A stretch of DNA of 64,000 nt from Owenia fusiformis (taxonomy: Eukaryota > Annelida > Polychaeta > Sabellida > Oweniidae), in the NCBI GenBank assembly GCA_903813345.2, contig CAIIXF020000005.1, positions 28,215,375 to 28,279,374 on the forward strand, read 5' to 3'. The translations under genes were made by a program, and so were the position numbers. Shown in pieces: positions 1 to 13,700 of the stretch (its first letter is position 1; every line of letters begins with the position of its first letter). The notes beneath the pieces are model-generated. The model was given only the letters and a program-made list of their open reading frames with translations. It had not been told where the DNA came from and ran no database searches.

Positions 1-107
1 CACTGAAAATGAGACAATATCAGAATCTTCCTGAAATAGCAAATTACAAAAAGAACAGTATTTTCAATATAAGTCGGATGTGACCAACATGCATTTAAAG
101 AGAATCC

Positions 108-2440
108 GAATCATAAATTCTAGCGACTAAAAAAATTAGTACCGTGGGTACTGGGCTCACATGGTCACATTTTTTGCTGATTTTTTGTTACAAAATTATT
201 TCAAGCCATCTGTCTCTCAGTCAATTAAAATGGCTGTAAAAAAATGGATATAATTTTTTGCCAATAATTTGTAACAAAATTATTTCATTTACAGTGACAT
301 GGCTTTTTGCAATGCAAGACACCTGAAATTATTTGTAAAGCTAGGAAATGGGCCAAAATTGAATTTCGCGAGACAAAAATGGCGACCATTTTGAAATCAG
401 GCAAGCTTTTGAACCAGGAGTCATAGGGGAGTTTTTTGTATTGATGTTGAACAAAAATAACTTGAAACTGGAATCCTATCGACAGAGGTTTTAAGCAAAT
501 GGTCCAAAAGAGGATTTCGCGAGACAGATGGACAAATCAATGTTAACTAAAATGGCTGAAAATAAAAAAAATGGATACAATTTTTCGCTGATTTTTTGTA
601 ACAAAATTATTTCATACAACTACCTTTTACAGTGACATGGCTTTTTACAATGCAGGACAGCTGAAATTATTTGTAAAGCTAGGAAATGGGCAAAAAGTGA
701 ATTTCGCGAAACAAGAATGGCAACCATTTTGAAAATAGGCGAGCTTTTGAACCAAGAGTCATAGGAGAGTTTTTTGTATTGATGTTGAACAAAATTAACT
801 TAAAATGGGAATCCTATCGACAGAGGGTTTAAGGTAAATGGTCCAAAAGTGGATTTTGCGAGACAGATGGACAAATCAATGTTAACTAAAATGGCTGAAA
901 ATAAATAAATGGATATAATTTTTCGCTGATTTTTCGTAACAAAATTATTTCATACATCTACTCTTTACATTGACATGGATTTTTACAATGTAGGACACTT
1001 GAAATTATTTGTAAAGCTAGGAAATGGGTCAAAAGTGAATTTCGCGAGACAAAAATGGCGACCATTTTGAAAATAGGCGAGCTTTTGAACCAGGAGTCAT
1101 AGGGGAGTTTTCTGAATTGATGTTGAACAGAAATAACTTAAAACAGGAATCCTATCGACAGAGGTTTTAAAACGTGCCACAGAAAGTGGATTTCGCGAGT
1201 CAGATAGACAAATCAATGTTAACTAAAATGGCTGAAAATAAAAAAATGGATACAATTTTTCGCTGATTTTTTGTAACAAAATTATTTCATATATCTACCC
1301 TTTACATTGACATGGATTTTTACAATGTAGGACACCTGAAATTATTTGTAAAGCTAGGAAATGGGTCAAAAGTGAATTTCGCGAGACAAAAGTGACGGCC
1401 ATTTTGAAAATAGCCGAGCTTTTGAACCAAGAGTCATAGGAGAGTTTTTTGTATTGATGTTGGACAAAAATAACTTAAAATGGGAATCCTATCGACAGAG
1501 GGTTTAAGGTAAATGGTCCAAAAGTGAATTTTGCGAGACAGATGGACAAATCAATGTTAACTAAAATGGCTGAAAATGGATATAATTTTTCGCTGATTTT
1601 TCGTAACAAAATTATTTCATACATCTACTCTTTACTTTGCAATGGATTTCTACAATGTAGGACACTTGAAATTATTTGTAAAGCTAGGAAATGGGTCAAA
1701 AGTGAATTTCGCGAGACAAAAATGGCGGCCATTTTGAAAATAGGCGAGCTTTTGAACCAGGAGTCATAGGGGAGTTTTCTGAATTCATGTTGAACAGAAA
1801 TAACTTAAAACAGGAATCCTATCAACAGAGGTTTTAAAACGTGCCACTGTTATTGACAGAAAGAGGATTTCGCGAGTCAGATAGACAAATCAATGTTAAC
1901 TAAAATGGCTGAAAATAAAAAAATGGATACAATTTTTCGCTGATTTTTTGTAACAAAATTATTTCATATATCTAATCTTTACATTGACATGGACTTTTAC
2001 AATGTAGGACACCTGAAATTATTTGTAAAGCTAGGAAATGAGCCAAAAGTGAATTTCGCGACACAAAAGTGACGGCCATTTTGAAAATAGGCGAGCTTTT
2101 GAACCAGGAGTCATAGGGGGGTTTTCTGTATTGATGTTGAACAGAAATAATTTAAAACAGGAATCCTATTGACAGAGGTTAGCTAGGAAATGGGCTAAAA
2201 GTGAATTTCGCGAGACAAAAGTGACGGCCATTTTGAAAAGAGGCGCGCTTTTGAACCAGGAGTCATAGGGGGGTATTCTGTATTGATGTTGAACAGAAAT
2301 AACTTAAAACAGGAATCCTATCGACAGAGATTTTAAAACGTGCCACTATTGTTGACGGACAGACAGACAGACGGACAGACAGACGGACAGACAGACGGAC
2401 AAGTGAGTGATTGCAAAAGCTCACCATGTGAGCTAAAAAT
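108..2440. repeat. Tandem array of about 338-bp units inside an element with GCTCACATGGT terminal inverted repeats
   Basis: Units recur at about 361, 698, 1036, 1374, 1704, 2051 and 2201, each with TTCGCGAGACAAAA, GGC(G/C)ACCATTTTG and CGAGCTTTTGAACC. The array ends in (ACAGACGG)n near 2350-2400. GCTCACATGGT near 152 and its reverse complement near 2428 form a terminal inverted repeat. The element sits between copies of AATCATAAATTCTAGCGACT, at 110 on the left and in tandem at 2455 onward on the right. It is non-coding. Small ORFs here follow the repeat. Confidence 0.8.
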
Positions 2441-2532
2441 GGTAGCGGTTTTGTGAATCATAAATTCTAGCGACTAAAAAAATGGTAGCGGTTTTGTGAA
2501 TCATAAATTCTAGCGACTAAAAAAATGGTAGC
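2436..2532. repeat. Short tandem repeat, 47-bp unit
   Basis: AAAATGGTAGCGGTTTTGTG followed by AATCATAAATTCTAGCGACT is repeated about two and a half times. A single related copy lies on the far left side of the large array at about 108-143, so the array appears to have inserted into this tandem repeat. Confidence 0.75.
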
Positions 2533-4902
2533 GGTTTTAATTACTTCTGGTGTTGCCATAAAAATCCGATTTATCTGGAATGGCGATCACTACATTTATT
2601 TATGTCAAAAAATGTTCCATATTTTATACCTGTACGTTATCAACAATCTATCTCCGAAAATGGGAATACAGAAGTCCAGATTACACAGTTTCCTGAACTG
2701 GAAGAAGAAAGGTGATGTTTAGAGATATAAAAAAGATGGGACCTATAAAAAGGCCGGGTCTTAAACATTTATCGAAAAACCGCAACCACGAGTACTGAGG
2801 GCACGTGTTATAAACATTTCCACGTCACTCTGAGTGCAATCTATTTGGCGCATAAAAAACCAAAATAGGTTAGAGTTACTCGCGTCTCAAGGTAAAAAGG
2901 ACGCAAACAGTAAAGAAATAACATCAACAAATATTTACACACTTATTTGAATTAATTTGAGTTTCAAAACAAGACGTCGAGGCCAACAGTGTAAGGAATT
3001 TTGTCAAATAACTGCTATATGCGAGCGTTGCATCGTCAAAGTGGACAACTGAGAAACAGGAGGAGGTAATTATTTACATCTTATATTTTCACCCATCATT
3101 TAAAGATGCTATTCGCTTGAAAATATGGACATTTTCAATTCTAAATATTTTGGACACACCTGATGCCTTTTATAATTCATCAAATGTTTCGACTTTCCTT
3201 GAAGAGAAGTTAATTCTGTGTTTTAAGATCGATTTAGGATTCTTAGGGAAGTGACAATTGACGTGCTGAGTATTGTACACTCTATTCTTTGCCTCCACTT
3301 TAAAGTAGGCATATCTGCATTACTGGATTAATGTTTATTTATCGCGCTGTTTTAAATATTGTATTTTCTATATATTTTAATGGCATTTTTGTTCTATCTG
3401 CCAACATTGGTGTTAAATTCATGCTGGTTTGTTTTTGCGTGTTCACATTTAGCTTTAATTGCAACTGATGGTTTGTGGAAAACATACGACACATGCTATA
3501 GTATGCACGCAGGTACTGTAGCACCTGAAGCGTGTAGCACATACGATTAAGGTTGGACTGACAACTCGCTTTTCTATTACATTTCAGTTTATGTAGTCTA
3601 TTTATTACAAGTGATACGAGCAGCATAATGAAACAAGTGCAGAAAATGAAGAAAACTTTGAAGAACTTGAAGGAGACTATAGAACAAGAGTTGCGAAAAT
3701 ACTATTGGAAAAATTTGATACAGGGGAACAGAATTAATGATGACGAGGGAACAATTATGTTTCTGATGTACTACCCCTGTTCTGCGATTTACTAAAATCA
3801 ACCAAAACAGGATGAAGATCTATATCCTCACGGAAATGACAAGGTACAGACACATATATAAGAATTTTGGATCACCCTGTCAAACCAAATGCCAGATGTG
3901 CAATAGCTTAGCGTAAAATAAACAGGCATATGCGAACTACATAAGTATTTTGATCACCCTGTACATTCATCAAACAACATTACATGATTTCTCAATTATT
4001 CTTGGACTTCTGGATTGGAGATATACATTGTATTTAATTAAGGACAGCCAAAGGGATATCGACTTGTACATAAAGTGAACAGGAATATCTCATTTATTTC
4101 TAGACTTTCGAGTACTGAAGTTACTCATTTTACTCAAGTTTTACTGGACATTCAACTATGCATCAAATTATATCACAAGCCATTTAAACTTTTAACAATT
4201 TCACCTTACATTTTATCTAATCAAGTTCATAGATTCATGGATTATTTTAATCATATTTTTTAGTTTTCTTGGAGCTAATGTACTCTCCCAAAACACACAG
4301 TGTATATCCTACCACCCTTGGTATACGCAGCTAGCGATGATGGACCGGCGAGTGCGAAATATTGGACTGGCCGGTGCCGATAGTTGTTTTGTACTTTAAG
4401 TTACCAATTTCTTGCTCAATATCGACTTTTTCTTGCTGTATATCGATGGCTGCGCGTACCAAGGGTGTATACATGCATACACAAAGGTAAAATCAATGTT
4501 CTTTTGTCATTTGAAAAATAGGCCTACAGTAAACCAAACTGGGTCAAAATGAGGCCAATATTCTTTACAAAATGATTCTGAATAAAAACGTATTTTTATT
4601 GTGAACAGTTGCATGTAAGTCTATTACTGTCTGGAATCGATTCCATTTCTACATACGTGTTTGTATACAGAAAATTTTGATTCTGTTTTTTTTTTGTCAC
4701 CGCTTGAGGCCCTGAATACCTACGATCCGCGATACGATCCGGATAAATTTCGTGAAATCTTTAGAATAAATGTTATTCTTATCTCAATCCACCTATGAAG
4801 GTGGATTGATTTTAGTGTAAATTTTATCCGAATTCCAATGTAATTTGGATATATCTTGGGGATTTCACCCAAAATCCTAGGATCGTGCGAATTTACCAAA
4901 TA
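2533..4902. other. No gene recognised; unique-looking intergenic DNA
   Basis: Only short ORFs without family resemblance occur here. One plus-strand frame at 3628-3795 encodes 55 residues with a Lys/Glu-rich start, but nothing supports it. A perfect 10-bp hairpin stem (CAATCCACC and its complement) lies at about 4786-4811. Confidence 0.5.
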
Positions 4903-4906
4903 TTAA

Positions 4907-5279
4907 AGGCAGAATCAGATCTATAGGGGGTGACAAAATTACAAGCAAAGTGTATAATTGACCTACCAATCTATTCCTTACAATATCAAATACAATATCT
5001 CCCAAAAGATTCACAATATGATATAAATTGGTGAAGTTATTAATGATTCAAAGTGCAAAAATGGGTGAAAAATGTTTAAATTCTCCCAAATAATAAGAAT
5101 GGTAACCATTCTTATAGAAAAATAATACATTATTGTAAAAATCTTTCGTTTTCCTTGAATAAAGTATGCACTTTTGTGATTTTCAGAAAATAGACATGAC
5201 AAGGAATGACATGAGCCAAAAATATTCTAAAATTGAAACAATTTTTTGTTTAGCCTGCTCGCTATCTCTGATTCTCTCT
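4907..5279. mobile_element. 373-bp TTAA-flanked MITE, copy 1
   Basis: TTAA at 4903-4906 and 5280-5283 flank a 373-bp element with termini AGGCAGAATCAGAT and, on the other strand, AGAGAGAATCAGAGAT. An internal palindrome AAGAATGGTAACCATTCTT lies near its centre. The copy at 52837-53209 has exactly the same length. TTAA target sites are used by piggyBac and Kolobok transposases. No transposase is present. Confidence 0.85.
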
Positions 5280-5374
5280 TTAATCCCGATCAATAATACA
5301 AAAAGATAAATATCATCCGGATAAATTCTTGAATCGTGCGAATTCATGGCCCCAGAAGTCAGAAGTAGCAGCAT

Positions 5375-5455
5375 ATTGTTAATAGTCTCCAACTTTTTGT
5401 GAACGGTATTCGTCAGTCGGCGACTGGCAACAAATGGTAGGTTGTGACTTTTTGC
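5375..5455 (-). mobile_element. Fragment of the ATGTCACCAC MITE family
   Basis: AGTCTCCAACTTTTTGTG, an ATTCG segment and GGCAACAAATGGTAGGTTGT match the inverse of the copies at 20.6 and 25.7 kb. It is diverged and truncated, and lies downstream of UPF2. Confidence 0.55.
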
Positions 5456-5584
5456 ATGTCAATCCCTTTACTTCTGTTATTGACATATATCCAATTTCAA
5501 ATACAACTAGACAACAGCAACGCCAAACCGTAGCAAATCCCATCGAACAGCCATGGCTGGCATTTTTACAAACAAAGTAAATAG

Positions 5585-6085
5585 CAAAAATGGCGACCAT
5601 TTTTCAAATTGGCCGCTTTCTACCAAAAGTGTCACTAGACAGTGTGCCATGCTTATTGTATTCACATACCAAATATGAACAAAATCGGTCCACTACTTTT
5701 CGAGTTATAGTAAAATACTTTTAGAGTTCAAAAATCGTAAAAATAACGAGTAAAGGCCGCCATTTTTCAAGATGGCTGCCATGTGCTTTTTTAATATCTC
5801 CATTTCTAGCTTTATTAATGTCCTATATAATTTTTTTACATTTAAAATATATTGCTACTACAGTTTAACATATTGCACTTAAATTACTGTAAAATCGGCA
5901 CTAAAATGGCCGCCATTTTGAAATGAGCGGCCATTTTGAAATTCGACTTTCGAGAAGAACTTCTACCCCATAGGTATATGTGTACAAAATATGAACAAAA
6001 TCGGGCCAACGGTATTTGAGTTATTGCCCGGATGGACGGAAGCGTTCCCTATATCCCTCCGAACTTCGTTTGATGGGATAACTAA
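5585..6085. repeat. Dispersed repeat rich in GGCCGCCATTTTG words
   Basis: It contains several copies of AAAATGGC(C/G)GCCATTTT with ATATGAACAAAATCGG repeated at about 5675 and 5990. The style is that of the arrays at 0.3-2.3 kb and 39.2-40.1 kb, and it ends at CCCGGATGGACGGAAGCG. It is probably a relative of those elements. No ORF. Confidence 0.5.
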
Positions 6086-7313
6086 TTTATAGGCGTTGAT
6101 CTTTTTAGTCCTGATGATGGTTTGGTACAGTATATTATACATAGCTATATTACTTATGTACCTTTAAACGATTTGAATAACTAGAGTCAATTAATTATGT
6201 GTCCTAATCTTAACAAAACATACCATATAAGATTGGATTTTAAACCAATGTTGTTTAGTATTATCAAAATACAATATTATCTACATAATAGCACATTTCA
6301 TTATTACATTGACTCAATAAACACATTTATTCAATTAATTTTATTCCATTTAATTGTACAAGTACAACTCGACAAGCTTTGCGGTTGCTAGGACAGTTTA
6401 TAGGCATTTTCATATTGTATATAAAGGTCATACTTCACATGTTATGCAGTAAATAAAGTTCTTTTACAAGGTAACCTTCAGATAGGTAGATGGGTAAAAT
6501 AGTTTAGATATCAATTTCAATTAACCAACCAATACCAAGAGACCTGAGATATCAAATTTCCTTAATAATGAAGAAATTATATTTCGTTTGAGAAAACATA
6601 CAGCATAGACAGACTGAAACAAATTTTAATGTGTTCTATCATCATTGATAATTTAATTTTGCAAAGTTGATGTACCACTGGTTGGTATCACAAAGGTAAT
6701 CTTCTGAGTAATTTTCAATGAAGGTAATCTTCCCTGGTTTGTAGTCTCCCCCAGTTTGGTAATCTGCCCAGATTATCTTCCCTAAAATGGTAATTTACCC
6801 AGGTTGCTACTTCCCTTAAATGGTAATCTCCCCTAATTGGTATTTCCCAAGAATGGTAATCTTCTTAGGGTGTTAGCGAAATAGCTTTTGGAGTCACACC
6901 CACATAAGACACATGCTTTGTGTGTCAAGAATTCTTAGGACTCTTACTCAATGAAATGTAATACACTTAAAAGCATTTGTTCTCTTTAAAGCAAATAATA
7001 CTGTTTTAAGCATAAAAGACCAACACAAATATTTGATCCTCTGTTCGAATTATTAGAATGGCATAATAATTCATCACTTGGGGTTAGTATAACATATTCA
7101 ATGTTTCTTCAATGCCTTTGAATACATAATAAGTATTCTGACTATTGTTTATGGTTCACATAGAAACGTTTATGGTTCACATAGTAACGTCTATGGTTAA
7201 CATAGTAACGTCTCCGTTGCGACATGTCACGCCACATTCTCAATTCACGTTCGTTCTCACGTTGTCCTCTGAATAGTTGCATCATTTAACACAAGGTGTC
7301 ACCAGTGTTTCCA
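6086..7313. other. UPF2 3' flank and 3' UTR; degenerate GGTAATCT repeats
   Basis: On the minus strand this is the UPF2 3' UTR down to the candidate signals near 6.6 kb, then flanking DNA. Loose GGTAATCTTCCC-like words recur at 6690-6870. A triplicated GTTCACATAGTAACG motif occurs at 7147-7212 inside the UTR. No other gene is seen. Confidence 0.5.
6625..6657 (-). terminator. Candidate UPF2 polyadenylation signals (two ATTAAA)
   Basis: Reading the minus strand from the UPF2 stop, no AATAAA occurs for over 650 nt. The first hexamer variants are ATTAAA at 6657-6652 and again at 6630-6625. They would give a 3' UTR of about 0.7 kb. A further AATAAA lies near 6330. The choice is inference, because cleavage sites cannot be read from sequence. 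Confidence 0.4.
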
Positions 7314-10300
7314 TCAACGCAGAGTTTTCCTGAAAATCATTAAAATAAATAATAATTGTATCAAAAGTTTAACATTCATAACAGCGGTTACACTGGTCTG
7401 AAATAGTATAAAATTGCTTTTGATTCACGATGATATTAGTAACTTGCACAATAAATAGACTTTGGTACAAACTTGCTTTTCTAAAGATATAAATAAAATT
7501 CAAAATTGAATTTTGGGAATCTCATTTTTTCACTTTCTGTATGGTTGATTTTTACAGAGTTCATAATTCAAAAAAGATGGTTTTCATAAAGTATATCAAT
7601 AGAGCATATCATTAGGAATTAAAAATATTTTGAGTAATATAGGATTGGAATTACTGGCCCTTTAATATAAAGTTTAGAACAGTTGTAATTAATATAGACT
7701 ATCTACAGAACTGATTCAATAACAAAATGATGCTTTAGAATAATGCTGTAAGAAAATAAGCAAAACTTACTTCGATCCAAATATGAGATCAGCATCAGGA
7801 GCTCCTTTAGGATGAGAATACTTCACTTTGCGTTCTCTGTTTGTATTTGTCGTAGCAGGACGATTCATTGAAGCAATCAGCTCTGTGTAAAAAATAAATA
7901 ATCCATAGTTATAATGCCAATATAAAGATGGCAGCATGGGTTGTCTATATTTCAATATGGCAGGTGTCTTATAACTTGAGTAACTAGCATGCAGATAATG
8001 AGAGTATTTCAATCATCGTGATACTCCACATATGAATACTAGGACATTAATTTGCACATGGTGAAAAGTGCTAATTTCTTGATTCATAAGTAACCAACAA
8101 TTTTGTATGGAGAGAGGTATACTTTTGGAACCTTATTCATGGGGGTAAAGCAGACCCGGTGATACAATGAGCTTGCTCTGCGGTATCATGACTGTAGAAT
8201 GGGTCTTGATGTATAAGTGAGCAAGACGGTAGGTTCAAACAACGTAGATCCTCAAAGCATGTGCTCATGGTATCATCGTGGCTTAACACACATGTTATTT
8301 TGACTATCATCGTTAATGCATATTTTAGCAATCATATTTTTAAGAAAGGCTTACGCACAATCATTTACAGGATGACCTAAAAGAAGTGAACAACCCAAGT
8401 TGTATATATTGTTATCAACCTAATTTTCCATTTGACATTAACTTTGGGATCCCTTCAAAGTATGACATTTAATTTTGATTGGTTCTATTCTTTGAGTCAC
8501 TCTGTATTCACCTTCATAATCTTCTGCCTCTTGTCGTTCATGCATGTCTAGAACAACACGTTTTACACGCTCCTTCTCAGCTCGTTCAGCCTGGGCTCTC
8601 TCACGGAATTTGGCAGCAAACTCAGCTGTCATTGGCACATTCAACGTTGAAAACTAAAATGATAATTGAGTAATAAATGGTTGCATATAAGATAACATAA
8701 TTTGTTCAAGCAAAGAACCCTTGTAAGTACCCTTTGTAAGAGTTTAGCCTTATCTATGCTCTTTATTTTAGAGATGATTCTTCAATCTAAACATTCAAAA
8801 AATTCTGGAAATCTCAACTCAATTTCTGCCCATTCCTTGAAGAGCTTACATTCATTTGACATTCAAAGTCCCACAGATAGTAATGACAACTGCATTGTTT
8901 AGATCTGATCAAAGTACATGTACCTGCAAACTGATGGGAATTCAATGTACATGTCCATGAATATAAGGCATTTGTCTTGGCTTAATTGGCACCAAAATGA
9001 ATCAAGGCCTCACTCATTACAAAACAATCAGATATCCTTGGTTTAATTATTTAATTATTGAAAGTATCCCAGTAAAAAGCTCTCTAAACATGGCTAGGGT
9101 CAACCGCAACAAACACCAACACCATCCACAAAAAAAAGGTTGAAGACTTTAACAATACTAATGGAGACATAAAGATACAATACAATATAATACAATACCT
9201 GTTGCTTGTTGCCTTTCCTGGTCATCAGCATGAAGTTGAGGGTGTTCTTAACTTCCTCCTCTTCTTCTTCAACTGCACTTTGGCCTACAATGGACAATTG
9301 TAGATGCACATTAAGGTAGGTCATGTCCAATAAATAATAAGTAATCTTGCTGTTAAACTGATGTGTAAACACCTGGTCTTCCCTTCCACCCAACTGAATG
9401 ATATTGTCAATAGAGATTATAACTGTAGGTATTCAGTTTGAGTATTGCAAAATGCTCTGATTTTTGATGTTATGAGTATTGGCTATCAATTTTTTCAATT
9501 TTTCTTCAACATGTATTGTAATGACTTCAGTATGAATGAAATGTCCCTTGGTGTTCTGGTCCTGGATTGTGATATTGGTCCTAGATTGGAGGGGGGAGGT
9601 TGATGTTAGACATTGTTTCTTTTCACGTTAGATCATGTTTTTGGGATATATAGGGTCTACTTTTCTTATGACAGATTTACACTTACATGCACTTACAGTT
9701 TGCTTTTCTTGTTGGGTTTCTTTAAAGTTTTTAGTCACCCTTCCCTTTGGCATTTGTGCTTATATATTAATATCTGTTGTGCAATATTGAAAAGATGGCA
9801 GGGATGAGGCCACTGATTAATTAAAATACACTGCTTATGTTTTTAAATATCTTTTGAAAAGCATATGCTAGTATATATGAGGATTAACTTCACGAATTCT
9901 TGTGACTTACAAAGTCCCCCAGGGAGCGCCACTGTCTTGGATTTCATCTGTGTGCGTACATGGACTGGGACAGCAATATCCAATGTTGGCACCTTCAGAG
10001 ATTCCCTATTCCTGGCCTGTAATGCAATAAAACATCAGTACATGTCCAGACCTTACACTCATATTCAAAATCACATTACAAAGAGAGAATACTACAAGAA
10101 TAAGTACCTGCTTCCAATAACAATCAAGAGATTACACATGCCAAACATTGATTGCGACAATGACTACAGTGGCTACAACAATTTGTCACTACCATTTGGT
10201 GGTGTTATTAATAAGGGTTCAAAACAAGCCAAGCTCAAGTGACAAATCTTATATGGAATTTTCACAATTTGTTTTCTGATCAGATATTGGTAATTTGATG

Positions 10301-10777
10301 TTGCAAAAATGATTGAAATGAATGCTTACTTTTTATCTTAGGTCGAAATAAATAAGGGTTTAAGTTACTCGTATAATTCGTAATCTGATTGGAATCCTTT
10401 TATAGTTTTATGTCAGAGTGATCAGATTACAACAATCTATAAAGCATTGTTATCATTTCTAATAGACGAAGTGCTGCAGAACTTTGTATCTAGCCAACAA
10501 TAAGGCAGATTCAACAAAACGCAACAATTTTGAGTAGCCCTCTGAAAAATAGCATCTCCAATTTCTACAAAACTTGTTTTGTGCAAATCATCACTAGCTA
10601 TTTACTTCAAACAATTCCTCCTATTTCAATAATTCATGTGAGTAATATCTCACGGGGGTAGGTAATGCTCATTTGGTTTACCTGAATGTTATCAGCCATC
10701 ATTTTCTCAAAGTCTGCAAGGAATCCGTCATCCTCCTCGCACTTTATCACCTTCAGGCCACCATTCAACACAGTCAC
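7314..10777 (-). CDS. UPF2: UPF2 coding exons 30-35: UPF1-binding C-terminus
   Basis: The exons are 10682-10777, 9911-10016, 9199-9284, 8512-8653, 7771-7882 and a last coding piece of 16 nt at 7314-7329. Landmarks are NGGLKVIKCEEDDGFL, LNFMLMTRKGNKQQ, LNVPMTAEFAA and TNTNRERKVKYSHPKGAPDADLIF, as in the UPF1-binding tail of UPF2. The reading ends with GSKKTLR and TGA at 7316-7314, similar to the short basic tail of vertebrate UPF2. If the last intron is retained, the TAA overlapping its donor (GAAGTAAGT) ends the protein five residues earlier, so either outcome gives nearly the same product. Confidence 0.93.
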
Positions 10778-13700
10778 CTGAAACATTCATTTCAATGTGC
10801 TTTAAAATACTCAGTTGTATTGAAAGTACTTTCAAAATAAAGCTAATGAGACATTTTAACAAATATTAAAATTCCTGGTTTTATTCCCCTTCACTCCTAG
10901 AAATAAAAATCTGGAATATGTGTACATTTTATTTAAGGTAAAGTATGTCAGTTTAAATTAAAGTATGTCATTTATGCGACATAAATAAGATGTATATTGA
11001 TTGAAGTATCATCTTAGCTGCTGTTCATACAGACAATCTCACAAACTAGAAATATTTTGAACAATTACTTTAACCTATCCATAGATAACAAACAAAATAT
11101 TTACATAGTCACGAAAGGAATAAATTGATTTGAGTATTTGAGTATTTTTGGCTAATAATTGATTAAATTCATTCAATAAACTCTGATCCTTGACAAATCC
11201 TCCCGAAAAAGCAACAAGGCATACAAAATATCACAACCTGCCATTTGTAACAGACACCAACAGCTGAATACAAAGGACAATCAAAAAATGCTGAACACCA
11301 ACTGCTGAATGCCAAACACCATCCTAAAACAATATGTCACCACTTTTGGTGGTGACATAAAACCATTGGCTTCTACTTGAAGGTCGATGCAAAAACTAAC
11401 ACTATTTTTCTAAAATTAAAAACAGAATAATCTCCAAAGGATTTATAATGCCAATGTCTCCTATTGATCTGTTTTGTACCTGTGAATGACACCATCATAT
11501 ATTATTCATAAAAAGTAATTAAAAATACAGAAACCTCACAGCATGTTGTTTGAAAACCATGTTTTATACCAGGAATGAACAAACCAAATATTTGCTTAGA
11601 TCTTTTTCAAGGAAAACTGAAAAAAGAATTTCCATGAATTTAAAAAATCTAGGTCATTTTCTTTTCTCGGTCAGTTGGTAAGATCCAAGAAAAATATAAT
11701 AAATCTTTATATGGGACTATTCAAGAAAGTGGAACATCTTTAAACAAACAAGCATTTAATTTTTAATCAATCTCTACTAAAATACATAAAACTTTAAAGA
11801 GCATAGTTCATTCAATAATTCATTATCTGCTACCATTATCTGCTTATCGGCTACCAGATTAACCTTTTCTGAATTGTTCAAGAAAATAAATGCTGTTTAT
11901 TCACAATTGAAATGTGACTTGAATAACATTTTTATCCAGGTAATGAGCTAAGGTTCTGAAAGCAGCTGGTCAAAATGACATTACAGCTGCCATTTAATTA
12001 TCCTATACCTACTGAAATTAATCAACTGGTCCGTATTAAAAGTAACCAGGTAAATGATCAATGGACTGGCCCTCAGCTCAAGCCCTCTTTGTATCATGTA
12101 CATGTATTTGTATCAATCTAAGAAAACTCCTAATGGAAAGATAGCTTACGGGCAATATGGTGATATTTTGTCAATTTATCATAGTCTCCAAAATCCATCA
12201 CCAATATTTTCTGATCAATAAGTCAAGCAATCTCAGCAATATGATATGTCAATACGCTGCATGAACAAATACACACTTCCTTGAATTTCAGTTCTACAGG
12301 GATTTATCTGACAGGAACATTCTGTATAGAGTTTTTATTTCAATAGGAGAGTGGGTTGAATGGACTCAAAAGAAGATCTGACAATAATTTCTCAAGTTAT
12401 CACGATGCTACAAGTGTATTAAGTCTCATAATATGTTGCCATGGTAACAGATATTGCCCAAAATCTTAAAACTACAAGTCAAACTTCTTCAGCTCTGGCT
12501 CAATTCTCCTTGAATAATTGCTATGTTAAAAAGATTACAATATAGCACCTAAGAGTGCAATAAAAATGCCACATGTTCTTAATGTAATCTTAATTTGTTG
12601 CCATGGCAATAAAAAAAATGTTACAACTAAGAACATGTGTATTTAATCTGAAACATTGGATTAAAGCCTATGCTAAGATCTGATGTGAAAAAGTGACTTA
12701 TATATACTAACAAGTTAAAATGCAGATTACTCATAACAAATTATCGCAAATTATGAGAATGTTAATGGTTACAGGTGCCAATTGGTAATGCGGAATGCCT
12801 GTCACTAAAAACTAGAACAATGCCAACTGACCTTACCTAACCTTATCGTACTCATACTGATAGATTTCTTTTTTTAGGTCAGTCATCTATTGATTTGAAA
12901 TCTTAGAATCCTGTGAAATTCAGAACATTAAAACGTTTTCCTTGTTTCTACTAAGGATAATCACAATTAGTGTCATAGACTAGTGGTTTATTTATATAAC
13001 ATTCACTTGAACTTGAACATAAAAAGTCTTTTAAACTTACTTTAGAATAACACAGTCTTTCCTTTGTAAAGTTTATACCTCATGGGATATATAAATGCAC
13101 CCTTTTAAATAATTGAAGAAATTGTTCAATTTTATTGCAAATTGTTCAAAAATTATGTCGATTGTTCAAACTGTTCAATTGATATATCAGGATTGTATTG
13201 CTTTTTCAAATGTTGCCCTTTTTGCTTTCTTATCTTGGTTATAGGGATTATACTATAATATGAGACTGTTGAGGGAAAAATAAAAGGTTCGTTATTTTTT
13301 GCTCCAGATTTAGATTTTATGCCCCGGGAATCAACACTTAACACATCAGTGGACAAGTAAATGTAATTAACCAATAAAAACAATTAGACAATGGCGATGT
13401 GTTTTCAAATAATCTTTGTAAGATAAACCCATAAGGCATCTGAAAGAGTTAGAAAATAAAAATGTTGTTTTTTACTGGAAATGTTTCAAAACAAAAAGAC
13501 CGAGAAAAGTATTCCAGTTGTGTTAAAATGGTTCGATTTCAATACAACCATAATAAAACCTGCTAATATCACTCGGGAATTGTAATAATTATTCAATTAC
13601 AATTTCATTCAAGTATTTCTAAAATCTGACATCAGAACGATTGCTCCTCAAAAGATAATGTTATGACTACGTAAGTTGATGTAGTGATAAGAAAATTAAA

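Noticed and set aside
1524-1769. 81-residue ORF in the 338-bp array
   Set aside because: Similar frames in sister units are broken, so the repeat is not maintained as coding.
3628-3795. Plus-strand 55-residue ORF starting MKQVQKMKKTLKNLKE
   Set aside because: The coiled-coil look arises from A-rich sequence. There are no splice sites, promoter or family support.
5183-5392. Minus-strand ORF of 69 residues
   Set aside because: Most of it lies in the TTAA MITE, whose second copy does not keep the frame.
9865-10242. Plus-strand ORF of 125 residues
   Set aside because: It is the antisense shadow of UPF2 exon 31 (9911-10016), whose minus frame matches the family.
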